Program-made: the position numbers and the translations under genes
From: Streptomyces chattanoogensis
Lineage (GTDB): Bacteria > Actinomycetota > Actinomycetes > Streptomycetales > Streptomycetaceae
NCBI RefSeq assembly: GCF_001294335.1
Contig: NZ_LGKG01000151.1
Coordinates: 42,312 to 106,311 of the forward strand
Direction of reading: 5' to 3'
Length of the DNA: 64,000 nucleotides
Part shown: piece after piece, positions 1-8,434 of the stretch
Numbering within the stretch: the stretch's first letter is position 1
Layout of the letters: each line of letters opens with the position of its first letter
Notes under the pieces: generated by a model
Told to the model about the DNA's origin: nothing
The model's input: only the letters and a program-made list of their open reading frames with translations
Databases searched by the model: none

Positions 1-1
1 G

Positions 2-673
2 GTGGAGACCGTCGACCCGGTCCCCGGCCTCCCCGACATGGTCTTCGCGGCCAACTCCGCCCTCACCCTCTCCGGCAAGGTCTTCGGCTCCCGCTTCCAC
101 GCGCCGCAGCGCCGCCCGGAGTCCACCGAGTACGCGACGTGGTTCAAGGCGTCGGGATACGACGTCTACCAGCCGGAGTCGATCTGCGAGGGCGAGGGCG
201 ATCTCGTACCGGCCGGCCGCTACATCCTCGCCGGCACGGGCTTCCGCACGACCCGCGATGCCCATGCCGAGGTGCAGGAGTTCTTCGGCGTACCGACGAT
301 CGGCCTGCGCCTGGTGGATCCGTACTTCTACCACCTGGACACGGCCCTCTTCGTTCTCGACGAGCCCGCCGGGAGCGCCGGACCGGACGACGACGCCCCG
401 ACCATCGCCTACTACCCCGAGGCGTTCTCCACCGGCAGCCGCGAGGTCCTCCAGCGCCTCTTCCCCCACGCGATCCTCGCCACCAGGGACGACGCCATGG
501 CCTTCGGCCTCAACTCCGTCTCCGACGGCCGCCACGTCTTCATCGCGCCCGGCGCGACCGACCTCATCGACCAGCTCACCGAGCGCGGTTACGTCCCCGT
601 CCCCGTCGACCTCTCCGAATTCCACAAGGCCGGCGGCGGCATCAAATGCTGCACTCAGGAGATCCGCTCATGA
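2..673 (+). CDS. Dimethylargininase-like amidinohydrolase (5' end outside window)
   Basis: The visible 223 residues match the pentein/amidinotransferase superfamily, closest to dimethylarginine dimethylaminohydrolase (DDAH), which hydrolyses methylated arginines to citrulline. The expected catalytic His lies in DPYFYHLDT (about residue 111). The nucleophilic Cys lies near the C-terminus in GGGIKCCT (C216 best fits the GGxxC pattern). DDAH proteins are usually about 255-280 aa, so 30-50 N-terminal residues probably lie left of the window; the GTG at position 2 is unlikely to be the true start. The stop overlaps the ATG of the ornithine aminotransferase gene by 4 nt, implying translational coupling in an arginine/ornithine catabolic operon. 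An arginine-deiminase-like activity cannot be excluded. Confidence 0.85.
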   Translation: METVDPVPGLPDMVFAANSALTLSGKVFGSRFHAPQRRPESTEYATWFKASGYDVYQPESICEGEGDLVPAGRYILAGTGFRTTRDAHAEVQEFFGVPTIGLRLVDPYFYHLDTALFVLDEPAGSAGPDDDAPTIAYYPEAFSTGSREVLQRLFPHAILATRDDAMAFGLNSVSDGRHVFIAPGATDLIDQLTERGYVPVPVDLSEFHKAGGGIKCCTQEIRS

Positions 674-1905
674 CCGCACCCGCCCGTATCGCCCGCCCCG
701 GCACCCCCCGCTCGTCCGCCGAGCTGATCAAGTCCGAGGCCCCGGTCCTCGCCCACAACTACCACCCCCTCCCCGTGGTGATCGCGCGCGCCGAAGGCGT
801 CTGGGTCGAGGACGTCGAAGGCCGCCGCTACCTCGACATGCTGGCCGGCTACTCGGCCCTCAACTTCGGCCACCGCCACCCGGACCTGATCGAGGCCGCC
901 CACCGCCAGCTCGACCAGCTCACCCTCACCTCGCGCGCCTTCCACCACGACCGCCTCGCCGGGTTCGCCGCCGGCCTGGCCGAGCTGACCGGCCTCGACA
1001 TGGTGCTCCCCATGAACACCGGCGCCGAGGCCGTCGAGAGCGGCGTCAAGGTGGCCCGCAAATGGGCGTACGACGTCAAGGGCATCCCCGCCGACCAGGC
1101 CACCGTCATCGTGGCGTCCGGCAACTTCCACGGCCGTACGACCACCATCATCAGCTTCTCCGACGACGACACCGCCCGCGCCGGCTTCGGCCCCTTCACC
1201 CCCGGCTTCCGCGTCGTCCCCTACAACGACATCCCCGCCCTCGAAGCCGCCATCGACTCCACCACCGCCGCCGTCCTGATCGAACCCATCCAGGGCGAAG
1301 CGGGCGTCCGCATCCCCGACGACGGCTACCTCACCGCCGTGCGCGATCTGACCCGGCGCGAGAACTGCCTCCTGATCGCCGACGAGATCCAGTCCGGCCT
1401 GGGCCGCACCGGCCGCACCCTGGCCATGGACCACGAATCCGTCACCCCCGACATCCTCCTCCTCGGCAAGGCCCTCGGCGGCGGCATCGTCCCCGTCTCC
1501 GCCGTCGTGGCCCGCCGCGAGGTGATGAGCGTCCTCGGCCCCGGCCAGCACGGCTCCACCTTCGGCGGCAACCCCCTCGCGGCCGCGGTGGGTTCGGCCG
1601 TCATCGACCTCCTCGCCACCGGCGAATTCCAGGCCCGCGCCGCCGAACTCGGCAAGGTCCTCCGCGCCGGCCTGGAAGACCTGTCCACCCACGGCGTCAC
1701 CGGCTTCCGCACCCGCGGCCTCTGGGCCGGCATCGACATCGACCCCTCCCTCGGCACCGGCCGCACCCTGTGCGAACGCCTCCTCCAGGAAGGCATCCTC
1801 GTCAAGGACACCCACGGCTCCACCATCCGCATGGCCCCGCCCCTGACCATCACCCGGGAGGAACTGGAGGGAGCGTTGGCGGGGTTGCGGAGGGCGTTGG
1901 CGTAG
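670..1905 (+). CDS. rocD: Ornithine aminotransferase
   Basis: A 411-aa class III PLP aminotransferase. It would transfer the delta-amino group of ornithine to 2-oxoglutarate, giving glutamate semialdehyde and glutamate in the cytosol. Visible family features are MNTGAEAVESGVKVARKWAY (substrate/PLP region), LIADEIQSGLGRTG with the PLP-ring Asp, and LLLGKALGGG with the Schiff-base Lys. The reading frame is open further upstream, but the ATG at 670 overlaps the upstream stop as ATGA, and homology begins just after it. Length is normal for the family. Coupling to the DDAH-like gene suggests arginine or methylarginine breakdown through ornithine. Confidence 0.93.
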   Translation: MTAPARIARPGTPRSSAELIKSEAPVLAHNYHPLPVVIARAEGVWVEDVEGRRYLDMLAGYSALNFGHRHPDLIEAAHRQLDQLTLTSRAFHHDRLAGFAAGLAELTGLDMVLPMNTGAEAVESGVKVARKWAYDVKGIPADQATVIVASGNFHGRTTTIISFSDDDTARAGFGPFTPGFRVVPYNDIPALEAAIDSTTAAVLIEPIQGEAGVRIPDDGYLTAVRDLTRRENCLLIADEIQSGLGRTGRTLAMDHESVTPDILLLGKALGGGIVPVSAVVARREVMSVLGPGQHGSTFGGNPLAAAVGSAVIDLLATGEFQARAAELGKVLRAGLEDLSTHGVTGFRTRGLWAGIDIDPSLGTGRTLCERLLQEGILVKDTHGSTIRMAPPLTITREELEGALAGLRRALA

Positions 1906-2045
1906 GAGCCCCCGTAGCGAGGGTTCTGCCGTACGGCGCCTGGCACTGACACCGGGCCCTGCGGCAGGACCCGGCCACGGACATCCTCCCCGGACGGCAA
2001 AGAGGGCCGATTCCTCTGGCAGTGCTGCTGACCCCCGAGGGGCCC

Positions 2046-2240
2046 TCAGTCGGCCTTCAGCGTCTCCACGAAGGAGGCCCAGGCGGCGGGGCCGAAGACG
2101 AGGTGGGGGCCAGCGGGGTCCTTGCTGTCCCGTACGGGAATGACACCGGCGAAGCCGTCGGCGACCTCTATACAGTCGCCTCCGTCCCCGCTGTAGCTGC
2201 TCTTGCGCCAGGTAGCCGCTTCGAAGGGGGTGTTCATCAT
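2046..2240 (-). CDS. DUF397 small protein
   Basis: A 64-aa acidic protein with the DUF397 signature: WRKSSYSGDGGDCIEVAD near the start, VRDSKDP in the middle and FGPAAWASFV near the end. In actinomycetes such proteins are nearly always encoded beside an XRE-DUF5753 regulator, as here (26 nt downstream of it), and are thought to act as its partner, possibly in an antitoxin-like or anti-regulator role. Biochemical function is not established. Small size and family match make the call safe. Confidence 0.9.
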   Translation of the reverse strand: MMNTPFEAATWRKSSYSGDGGDCIEVADGFAGVIPVRDSKDPAGPHLVFGPAAWASFVETLKAD

Positions 2241-2266
2241 GCGTAGCCTCTCTTATTTCCGTGCTG

Positions 2267-3118
2267 CTACATGCTTCGCCGCACCTCGGCGATCAACTCG
2301 ACACTGTCAGCCGGGCTCAGGGTGACCGACTGGAGCGAATCGAAGATGACCGCATACTGGGCCGTTTCTTCCTGAGCCTCCATGTAGAGCATCCCGGTAC
2401 GGTGCTCTACTGACACCACCTCGGGATAGGTGGGGTTGGGAAAGCTGAAGAGCACGAACGCACAGGTCAGCCCGGCGTGTGCCCCGGCTCGGTCTGGGAT
2501 GACTCTTATCTCAACCGAAGGGTGACCGGCCATGGCCTCCAGGTGCTCCAGTTGCTTACGCATCGCCTGGCGACCGCCGACCTGGACTCGGAGTGCCGCC
2601 TCGTTTTCGACCACGTACAAGCGAGGTGGGTCGGCGCGCTCCAACACCTCCTGCCGCTTCATGCGTGCCTCAAACAAGGCCTCCATCCCCTCGTGCCCAA
2701 GGTTTGAGGGACGAGTGGAGAGCACGGCGCGCGCATAGTCGGGGGTCTGCAAAAGCCCCGTGATGAGGGTGTTGTGGAAGGACCGAATGCAGGCCGCCGA
2801 TTCCTCGTAGTGGATGAGGTCCGTTATCGACGGACGCACGAGCGCCGCGCGTCGCACCCACGCAGGCTCTCGTCTGCGCCTCGCCAGTGACACCAGGTCG
2901 TCGACCTCGTCAGGATCGTCCACCTCATAGAACGTCAGCAGATCACGCAGCTCACCCAGCGAGATCCCAAGGCGTGCGTTCTCAACCCTGTTGATCTTCG
3001 TCCGGTGGCACCCGATGCGCTCGGCCGCCTCCTCCGGGCTCCTCCCCGCCTGCTCTCTGAACTCGACGAGCTTCGCAGCAAGGCGGCGACGCCAAACCGG
3101 TGGACTTGCTCCGGCCAT
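2267..3118 (-). CDS. XRE-family regulator with DUF5753 domain
   Basis: A 283-aa DNA-binding regulator. An N-terminal helix-turn-helix (residues about 10-65, SPEEAAERIGCHRTKINRVE) is followed by the long DUF5753 domain with its usual landmarks: ITGLLQTPDYARA, the RQEVL segment and EIRVIPDRAGAHAG. It is co-transcribed with the downstream DUF397 gene and is divergent from the kinase-like ATPase gene starting at 3306, a triad seen repeatedly in Streptomyces development and antibiotic regulation. The 187-nt divergent gap probably carries both promoters. The regulon cannot be inferred. Confidence 0.88.
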   Translation of the reverse strand: MAGASPPVWRRRLAAKLVEFREQAGRSPEEAAERIGCHRTKINRVENARLGISLGELRDLLTFYEVDDPDEVDDLVSLARRRREPAWVRRAALVRPSITDLIHYEESAACIRSFHNTLITGLLQTPDYARAVLSTRPSNLGHEGMEALFEARMKRQEVLERADPPRLYVVENEAALRVQVGGRQAMRKQLEHLEAMAGHPSVEIRVIPDRAGAHAGLTCAFVLFSFPNPTYPEVVSVEHRTGMLYMEAQEETAQYAVIFDSLQSVTLSPADSVELIAEVRRSM

Positions 3119-3305
3119 GCGGCCCCCCTCTCAACACATCCGTGAGCAGAACACTAGCCCCTGCATGCGATGTTGGGACAAGTTCCAATTGGACAGTTGC
3201 ATTTCAGGCGAGTCCGGAGCAGTCTAGTTCGCGATCACACAGCGTCTCGTAACCGTTACGGCTGGGTGATCTTGACGCTCCGTCATGCGCACCAAGGGGA
3301 TAGCC

Positions 3306-3756
3306 ATGTCCGCACGCGCCCGACCTGCTCTCACCACCCCCACCCCACCTCCCGCCGTGGCATACCGCTTACCCCCCTGACGGGCGGAGCGTCGGGTGGG
3401 CCCGCAAGGAGCTGAGACGGCATCTGCGGGTCTGGCACATCGGCGGAGAACTGGCCTACATCGCAGAGCTGTTGCTGTCCGAGCTGGTCACCAATGCGGT
3501 GCAGGCGTCCACACCCGGCGCCACACCGCTCGGCATCCGCTTCGCGCTCGTCGATGGACGGCTCCGGCTGGCGGGGCGGGACGGGAGCGACGAGCAACCC
3601 GTGATGAACCGAGACACCGAGGAGGACAAGGAATGTGGTCACGGCTTGGTATTGGTCGACGCCTTGGCGCACGGCTGGGGCGTCGACCGGCGCGCCACCG
3701 GAAAGACCGTGTGGGCGGAAGTGGCCGTCACTGTAAGGGGGTTGAGGTGCCGGTAG
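3306..3756 (+). pseudogene. Histidine-kinase-like ATPase (anti-sigma type), apparent frameshift
   Basis: An AAGGGGA ribosome site at about 3294-3300 precedes ATG 3306. This frame reads 24 residues ending YRLPP and then meets TGA at 3378. One frame over, the protein continues at once as DGRSVGWARKELRRHL and then the GHKL ATPase motifs LLLSELVTNAVQAS (N-box) and GHGLVLVDALAHGWG (G-box). Deleting a single C from the C6 run at 3372-3377 fuses the halves into one protein of about 149 aa, normal for streptomycete RsbW-like ATP-binding proteins. Either the run is miscounted, the gene is broken, or it is translated by frameshifting. It is divergent from the XRE/DUF397 pair and overlaps the next gene. 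Confidence 0.8.
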
Positions 3757-4096
3757 CGGTGATCTACCGGGCGTCGGTCGTTGTCCTGTGTCCGGACGGG
3801 ACCGCCTTCGACCTCGGCGGCATCATGTCGGCCTCCCCCGGCCGGGCCCTGGGATGGCTACGGAAGCGGGCCGAGCAGGTGGCCGTCCAGTTAGGCGCTC
3901 CGTATGACGGCGCGGTGCGCAAGTGTTTCTGGGGGACGAGGGCGAGTACCAGTGGACGCTGTACGGGCTCGCGGCCGACTTTCCGTTCAGGCTCACCGCC
4001 GATGACGGGGACGGGTGCACGTACGTCCTCGCCGTACGGGCCGAGGACGGCACCGGAGCGCGGCACAGTCAGGAGGCGGCATGGCTGGCGGCGTGA
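3747..4096 (+). pseudogene. Hypothetical protein of about 117 aa, apparent frameshift
   Basis: A GTG at 3747, inside the end of the ATPase gene, opens a frame reading PVAVIYRASVVVLCPDG and onward to DGAVRKCFWG. That frame then turns to low-quality sequence. From about 3935 the protein-like reading continues in another frame as DEGEYQWTLYGLAADFPFRL and ends at TGA 4094-4096. Adding one G to the G5 run at 3931-3935 restores a continuous protein. I do not recognise the family. The gene overlaps its upstream neighbour by 10 nt and its downstream neighbour by 16 nt, so it belongs to the same small operon. Confidence 0.6.
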
Positions 4097-4512
4097 CACC
4101 GGGCCCGTTCACCCTCCTCCCCGGCTACTGGTGTGAGCGGTTCGTTTATTCGTCCCTGTATACGGAGGTGCCCGTCTCCTGGGCCGTCATGACCACGACC
4201 AGTGCCGTACCGGCAGTGCGCTGCATCAACGCGGACGCGCGGCGGATGGCGTTCGGGCTGCCCGAACGGGAGCGGCTGCGGGCGCTGGACCGGATGGGAC
4301 GGCAGAAGCCGCTCGGGGCGATGGCCGCACTCCACCGGGGCGAGCCCTGCGGGCTGGGGCTCAAACTGGGCGGGGCCTGGGTGGAGTGGTCGGCCCGGCC
4401 GGTGCTGTTTCTCCCGCTGGCCGGCCGCACGCAGCCGACTTGCCCGCGTACGGACGAACTGCGGGAGGGGTTCGGTGCGCCTCTGACGATGGCAGCCGAT
4501 GACTGCTCGTAG
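4081..4512 (+). CDS. Hypothetical protein
   Basis: A 143-aa open frame with high third-position GC. The start ATG 4081 has a near-perfect AGGAGG at 4071-4076. An internal ATG at 4189 (MTTTSAVPAVRC) is an alternative. The central part, MAFGLPERERLRALDRMGRQ, is charged and helical; the last third holds GLKLGGAWVEWSARPVLFLPL. No family is recognised and there are no membrane segments. It is the last gene of the ATPase/hypothetical operon, so it may share its regulation. Confidence 0.6.
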   Translation: MAGGVTPGPFTLLPGYWCERFVYSSLYTEVPVSWAVMTTTSAVPAVRCINADARRMAFGLPERERLRALDRMGRQKPLGAMAALHRGEPCGLGLKLGGAWVEWSARPVLFLPLAGRTQPTCPRTDELREGFGAPLTMAADDCS

Positions 4513-4625
4513 CCTGACGCCGAGACAACTCCGGGGAGCTCTGGCGCCGGCACCAGAACCCCCCGGTTGGTTGACCGCGGTTCGCAGCCCGTTACCGCTC
4601 CGACCGTGGTCTCAGTAGAGGTGGA

Positions 4626-4937
4626 TCACCAGCTGAAGTAGCCGTGGGAGATCCACCCGGAGACGCCGCTGTCGACGTCGTAGACCTTGTCCCACTGGCC
4701 GTCACTGGAGACGTCCCGGTGCGCCAGCCGTTCGCCGGTGTAGCACAGGCCGAGAACCGCGCCCGACGTGCTCGGGGTGGAGCGGATGCGCACACCGTCC
4801 CCGGTGCAGTGGCCGTAGACGTCGTCGGCGTAGGCCGGCGTGGACAGCGTCGCGCCACCGATGGCGGCGGCGAGCACCAGGCCCGTCAGCGCGAAGGCGC
4901 GCTTGCGGGTGTTCTTCCCCCGTACTGCAAAGGTCAC
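4626..4937 (-). CDS. Small secreted SH3-like protein
   Basis: A 103-aa secreted protein. The GTG start at 4937 is preceded on the minus strand by CAGGAG. An Arg/Lys-rich N-region (VRGKNTRKR), a hydrophobic core (FALTGLVLAAAIGGA) and a cleavage-like TPAYA-DD form a Sec signal peptide. The mature part, about 70 aa, looks like a bacterial SH3 fold: GVRIRSTPSTSGAVLG followed by GWISHGYFSW. Two Cys could form a disulfide. Such domains bind cell wall or other proteins; no catalytic domain is attached. Confidence 0.8.
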   Translation of the reverse strand: MTFAVRGKNTRKRAFALTGLVLAAAIGGATLSTPAYADDVYGHCTGDGVRIRSTPSTSGAVLGLCYTGERLAHRDVSSDGQWDKVYDVDSGVSGWISHGYFSW

Positions 4938-5064
4938 AACTACTCCTGTGTGAGCAGAGAAGCCGACCAAGACGATCTTGATCGGACAAAAGATAGCATG
5001 TCCATGATCGTCTTCGGTCGTCGCTGCCCGCACCGCCGCTACGAACGCAGGGGCCGTTGCCGTA

Positions 5065-5433
5065 CTAATGAACGGAGCCGAGCAGCTGGATGAAGAGCAG
5101 GAGCAGGCCGATGAGGGAGCCTGGCGCGAGGACCGCAAGGATGATGCGGGCGGCGACGTACTGCCTGCGCCAGGGCAGGATCCAGCTGGCCGTAAGAAGA
5201 GCGACGGGGATGACCAGCCCGGCCGCGAACGACCAGAAGAGGACGTTGAAGTCGTCCTGCTCGGTGGCTGAGCACGCATCACAGGCCATCGGCGACAGCA
5301 TGAGCACCGTGAAGGCGAACGGTGCCACGATCACGGTGACGATGGTCGCGATGCACGGCGCGATCCATGCTCCCCAGTGGCGGTCGTCCATGGTGGTGGC
5401 CGGCATACCGGGAGGTGGCATGTAGGAGGTCAT
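5065..5433 (-). CDS. Small integral membrane protein
   Basis: A 122-aa protein with three likely transmembrane helices: about residues 25-48 (IAPCIATIVTVIVAPFAFTV), 66-88 (LFWSFAAGLVIPVALLTASW) and 97-118 (RIILAVLAPGSLIGLLLLFI). A short loop carries two Cys (ACDACSATEQDD). No family is recognised. It stands alone between the SH3-like gene and the helicase gene on the same strand, with about 100-nt gaps on each side. Confidence 0.72.
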   Translation of the reverse strand: MTSYMPPPGMPATTMDDRHWGAWIAPCIATIVTVIVAPFAFTVLMLSPMACDACSATEQDDFNVLFWSFAAGLVIPVALLTASWILPWRRQYVAARIILAVLAPGSLIGLLLLFIQLLGSVH

Positions 5434-5538
5434 GCACGTCAGCCAAGCCGCGGGGCCGCCACCCGCACATGAGCCCGCGTACTCAGGAACACCGGACCGC
5501 GGTCCCCAGTTGCGCCGGCCGTCCGCACTCCGCCCGCG

Positions 5539-7692
5539 TTACCGCGCGCCAGGCGGCGAATCGCTCGGTCGGGCGCCGTCATCCGGCACGACACTGCCCA
5601 GCCACAGGACGTCGCGGGCGCGCGTCATGGCGACAAAGAGCTGACTGCGGGCGAGTTCGGCCCGTTCTCGCGCGGTCTCCGGAAGGCGGTCCATGGGTAC
5701 CTGTCCGTCATCCGACAGACCGGTGCCGAGAAGGCGGCCGCTGTCGTGCAGGCCCTCGTCGTGCCGCGGCAGATACACCCGTTTGAATTCCAGGCCCTTG
5801 GCCCGTCGATAGCTGCCGAGCTTCACCGCCTCGACCGGGTGGCCGTCGTAATGCTCCAGCGAGCACACCGGGATGCCCTCCTTGGTGAGCAGCCGGTGGC
5901 AGCGCTCGATGGCTCGTTTCGACGGGCACAGCACGGCGGTGTCGGCCTGTTGCTCCGGTGACAGTGCGCGCAGCGCGTCCAGGAGGGCACGGTCGTGCTC
6001 GGCTTCCGTGGGCTTGACCACGTACTGCACCTGCCCGTCGTAGTACGTCAGGTCCACATCGCGGCGGCCGGGGGTGCGCAGGCCGTCGATGTCGTCGAAG
6101 GTGTCCTCGGCGACCACCCCGAGGGCCGTGTCCAGGATCTCCTTGCTGTTGCGGTAGTTGACCCGGAGCACCTGGCCGCGGTCACCGCGGACATCGATCC
6201 CGGCTTCTGACAGGCGGAAACCGCCTGGATACACCGCCTGTTGGCCGTCGCCGATCAGCAGTAGGCCGTTGGCAGCGTTACCGACGAGGGCATGCAGCAG
6301 CCGTACCCCCACCAGGGTCAGGTCCTGCACCTCGTCCACGATCACGGCGGTGTAGGGAGCCGGACCGGAGTGCTTGGCCGCCTCCGCCAGAGCCAGGGCC
6401 AGGACGTCATTGAAGTCGTGTACGCCGCGGCCGGCCCGGTAGGACTCGTACTCCTCGTACAGCTTCCAGACCGCCTGCCGGTGCGGCCGCCGAAGGCTCG
6501 AGCGGCGGCGGCGCCGGGGCACCGCCGCGTACTCGTCGAAGCTGGTGATGCCCCGGCCCTTGATGACGCAGTTGATCTCGTCCTGCCAGTAGTGCGGTAC
6601 GGGGTCGATCTCCTCCAGGCAGCTGCCTCGCCCTGCCCGCGTCCAGGCACGGAAGAAGGCAGTCTCCGCCTTGTTCTTGTCGAGGCGGACGGACACACCT
6701 CGTGCGCGCAGATACTCCTGCGCCCAGGAATGCAGACTGCGGAAGTCGATCCGGTCCGCGGTGGCCGGTGCCATGGACTTGAGGAAGGTGGCCTGCACCC
6801 GGGGCAGGTTGTTGGCGAAGGTGACGTACAGAATCCGGCCGTTGGTGCGCTGCGCCAGGTGAGCCGCGCGGTGCAGTCCGACGACCGTCTTGCCGGTGCC
6901 CGCCGGGCCGCTGATGCGCGCGGGCCCGGCCCAGTTACGGCGTACCAGCGCGACCTGATCCGGATGCAGAAAGGTCATCCATTGCTCGATGGGCGCCTGC
7001 CGGGCCTCGTCGAGCGTCGCCTCGACCAGCCCGTCGAGGTCGAAGAGCCCGTCGGCCACCGGCACCTGTGGGTGGTCGGGCCGCTGCGGGGAGGGCGTGG
7101 CGCCCGGATCCTCGTACTCGGGGAACACCCGCTCCAGATGGTCGGCGATGGCACGTACCGACGCGGCGGACAGTCTGCCCCGTTCGCGCACCAGTGCCGG
7201 CCCGATGTTGTGTTCGCCCAGCAGCCGGATCCTGCCGAGCGCAACGTCCAGCCGACGCCCGGCGAACACCATGACCGGGCGTACCGCCACTGGGGACAGC
7301 CCGAGCGATGCCACCGCCGATTCCGCGGTCCTTGTCATGGCCGTCAGCTTGCGGGCATCCGCGTCCCGTGATTCTCCCCCGGCGATCAGCCGCCCGTCGC
7401 ATATCTCCGGAGCTGCACGCCAGTTCTTGACGTCGATGACGAAGACCCCGCCGGGTCCGATCAGCAGCATGTCCACATTGGCCGCCCGGGTACCGGGCCA
7501 GTGCCGGTCGACGAGCAGCCGCCACCCCTGCTCCCGTAACACCAGCAGCTGCGCCGCGACCTGCTGCTCCCCCTCGCTCGCCGCCTCCCACCGGCGGGCT
7601 TCCTGCCTGGCGGCCTGCCATTGCTCGCGTAACCGCCGCTCCTGCCGTCGCGCCTCCTGCGCCCGCCGCGACGCCGAACCACCTGCCGCCAT
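5539..7692 (-). CDS. NERD nuclease-like domain fused to UvrD-family helicase
   Basis: A 717-aa protein. A basic, coiled-coil-like start (residues 8-40) leads into a NERD domain, whose core NVDMLLIGPGGVFVIDVKNW (72-91) keeps the acidic and Lys residues of the restriction-like fold. A superfamily 1 helicase follows: Walker A GPAGTGKT (262-269), Walker B/motif II VDEVQDL (about 447-453), GDGQQAVYPGG (motif III), NYRNS (motif IV) and FVAMTRARDVLW (motif VI) near the end. NERD-UvrD proteins are predicted DNA-processing enzymes and often sit in defence islands. It starts 109 nt downstream of the PycTM-like gene on the same strand, so it may be part of that locus or merely next to it. Confidence 0.88.
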   Translation of the reverse strand: MAAGGSASRRAQEARRQERRLREQWQAARQEARRWEAASEGEQQVAAQLLVLREQGWRLLVDRHWPGTRAANVDMLLIGPGGVFVIDVKNWRAAPEICDGRLIAGGESRDADARKLTAMTRTAESAVASLGLSPVAVRPVMVFAGRRLDVALGRIRLLGEHNIGPALVRERGRLSAASVRAIADHLERVFPEYEDPGATPSPQRPDHPQVPVADGLFDLDGLVEATLDEARQAPIEQWMTFLHPDQVALVRRNWAGPARISGPAGTGKTVVGLHRAAHLAQRTNGRILYVTFANNLPRVQATFLKSMAPATADRIDFRSLHSWAQEYLRARGVSVRLDKNKAETAFFRAWTRAGRGSCLEEIDPVPHYWQDEINCVIKGRGITSFDEYAAVPRRRRRSSLRRPHRQAVWKLYEEYESYRAGRGVHDFNDVLALALAEAAKHSGPAPYTAVIVDEVQDLTLVGVRLLHALVGNAANGLLLIGDGQQAVYPGGFRLSEAGIDVRGDRGQVLRVNYRNSKEILDTALGVVAEDTFDDIDGLRTPGRRDVDLTYYDGQVQYVVKPTEAEHDRALLDALRALSPEQQADTAVLCPSKRAIERCHRLLTKEGIPVCSLEHYDGHPVEAVKLGSYRRAKGLEFKRVYLPRHDEGLHDSGRLLGTGLSDDGQVPMDRLPETARERAELARSQLFVAMTRARDVLWLGSVVPDDGARPSDSPPGAR

Positions 7693-7801
7693 ATCTCGTC
7701 CCTCCCAAGCGGAGCAATGACCATAGGCCGTTCCAGGAACGGCATGTAAGGGCGCACGATCGGCACCCGGGGGCAGCTACCGGGGCACGGATACCCGGAG
7801 C

Positions 7802-8434
7802 TCAGAGCGTTGTCCGCAGCACCGCTGCCCATTGCGGCAGCGCGGCCAGCACCAGCACGATGCCGGTCTCGATCCAGCGGTACTTGGCGCGGATGATCTC
7901 GCTGGTGGTCTGCAGCGAGGCGAGCAGCGGGCCGGTCGGATCGTGCGCCATCCGCTCGAATGCGCGGCTCAGGGGCTCCGTGTCCGGCCCTTGTGCGATG
8001 TGTTCGAAGTACCCCGGGACATCAGTGGAGAGGTGTCTGCCCCGTCGCCGCCGGGGAGTGAGGGCGCAGATGAAGCTGGCGACAGCCAGCAGCGCAATGA
8101 TCACCGCGCTCCACCACAGCACACCGGCCCACCCGGGCGTCGGCGCCTGACCGCTCGCCGCCGTCCGGGTCACGGTCATGAAGGCGCCCAGCATTGCGCC
8201 GATGAAGCCGAGCAGGATGGCCGCCTTGGTGTCGGCCCGTACGATCTCGGCGCTGTTGGCAGCCATGAAGCGTTCCATGGCCGCCAGCGTTTCCGGCTGC
8301 GGTGCGGCGACGGCGGCGGCGACGGCGGACGACCGGGGAAGCCGGCCACGGCGCGCTCGATGCAGCCGGTGGAGCGGGGACGCAGGCGGCCCGGGTCGGC
8401 GGACTGCGGGCCGACGCACAGAGATACGGGTCAT
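7802..8434 (-). CDS. Three-helix membrane protein resembling Pycsar effector PycTM
   Basis: Starting at ATG 8434, which overlaps the upstream stop as ATGA, the product is 210 aa. After a basic, disordered N-terminus come a helix ending in VRADTKAAILLG (64-76), TM1 (about 71-89), TM2 (about 104-125), a basic loop RRRRGRH, and a long amphipathic segment. KYRWIETGIVLVLAALP then forms TM3 (about 189-206). The DTKAAILLG start of TM1 and the KYRWI motif before TM3 match what I remember of the PycTM/DUF5706 family, membrane-disrupting effectors switched on by cyclic pyrimidine nucleotides. A longer GTG start at 8461 is less likely. It ends a four-gene overlapping operon led by a cyclase-like gene. 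Effector activity is inferred. Confidence 0.7.
   Translation of the reverse strand: MTRISVRRPAVRRPGPPASPLHRLHRARRGRLPRSSAVAAAVAAPQPETLAAMERFMAANSAEIVRADTKAAILLGFIGAMLGAFMTVTRTAASGQAPTPGWAGVLWWSAVIIALLAVASFICALTPRRRRGRHLSTDVPGYFEHIAQGPDTEPLSRAFERMAHDPTGPLLASLQTTSEIIRAKYRWIETGIVLVLAALPQWAAVLRTTL

Noticed and set aside
655..1815. 386-codon minus-strand frame
   Set aside because: Shadow of ornithine aminotransferase; Gly/Val/Asp-rich nonsense.
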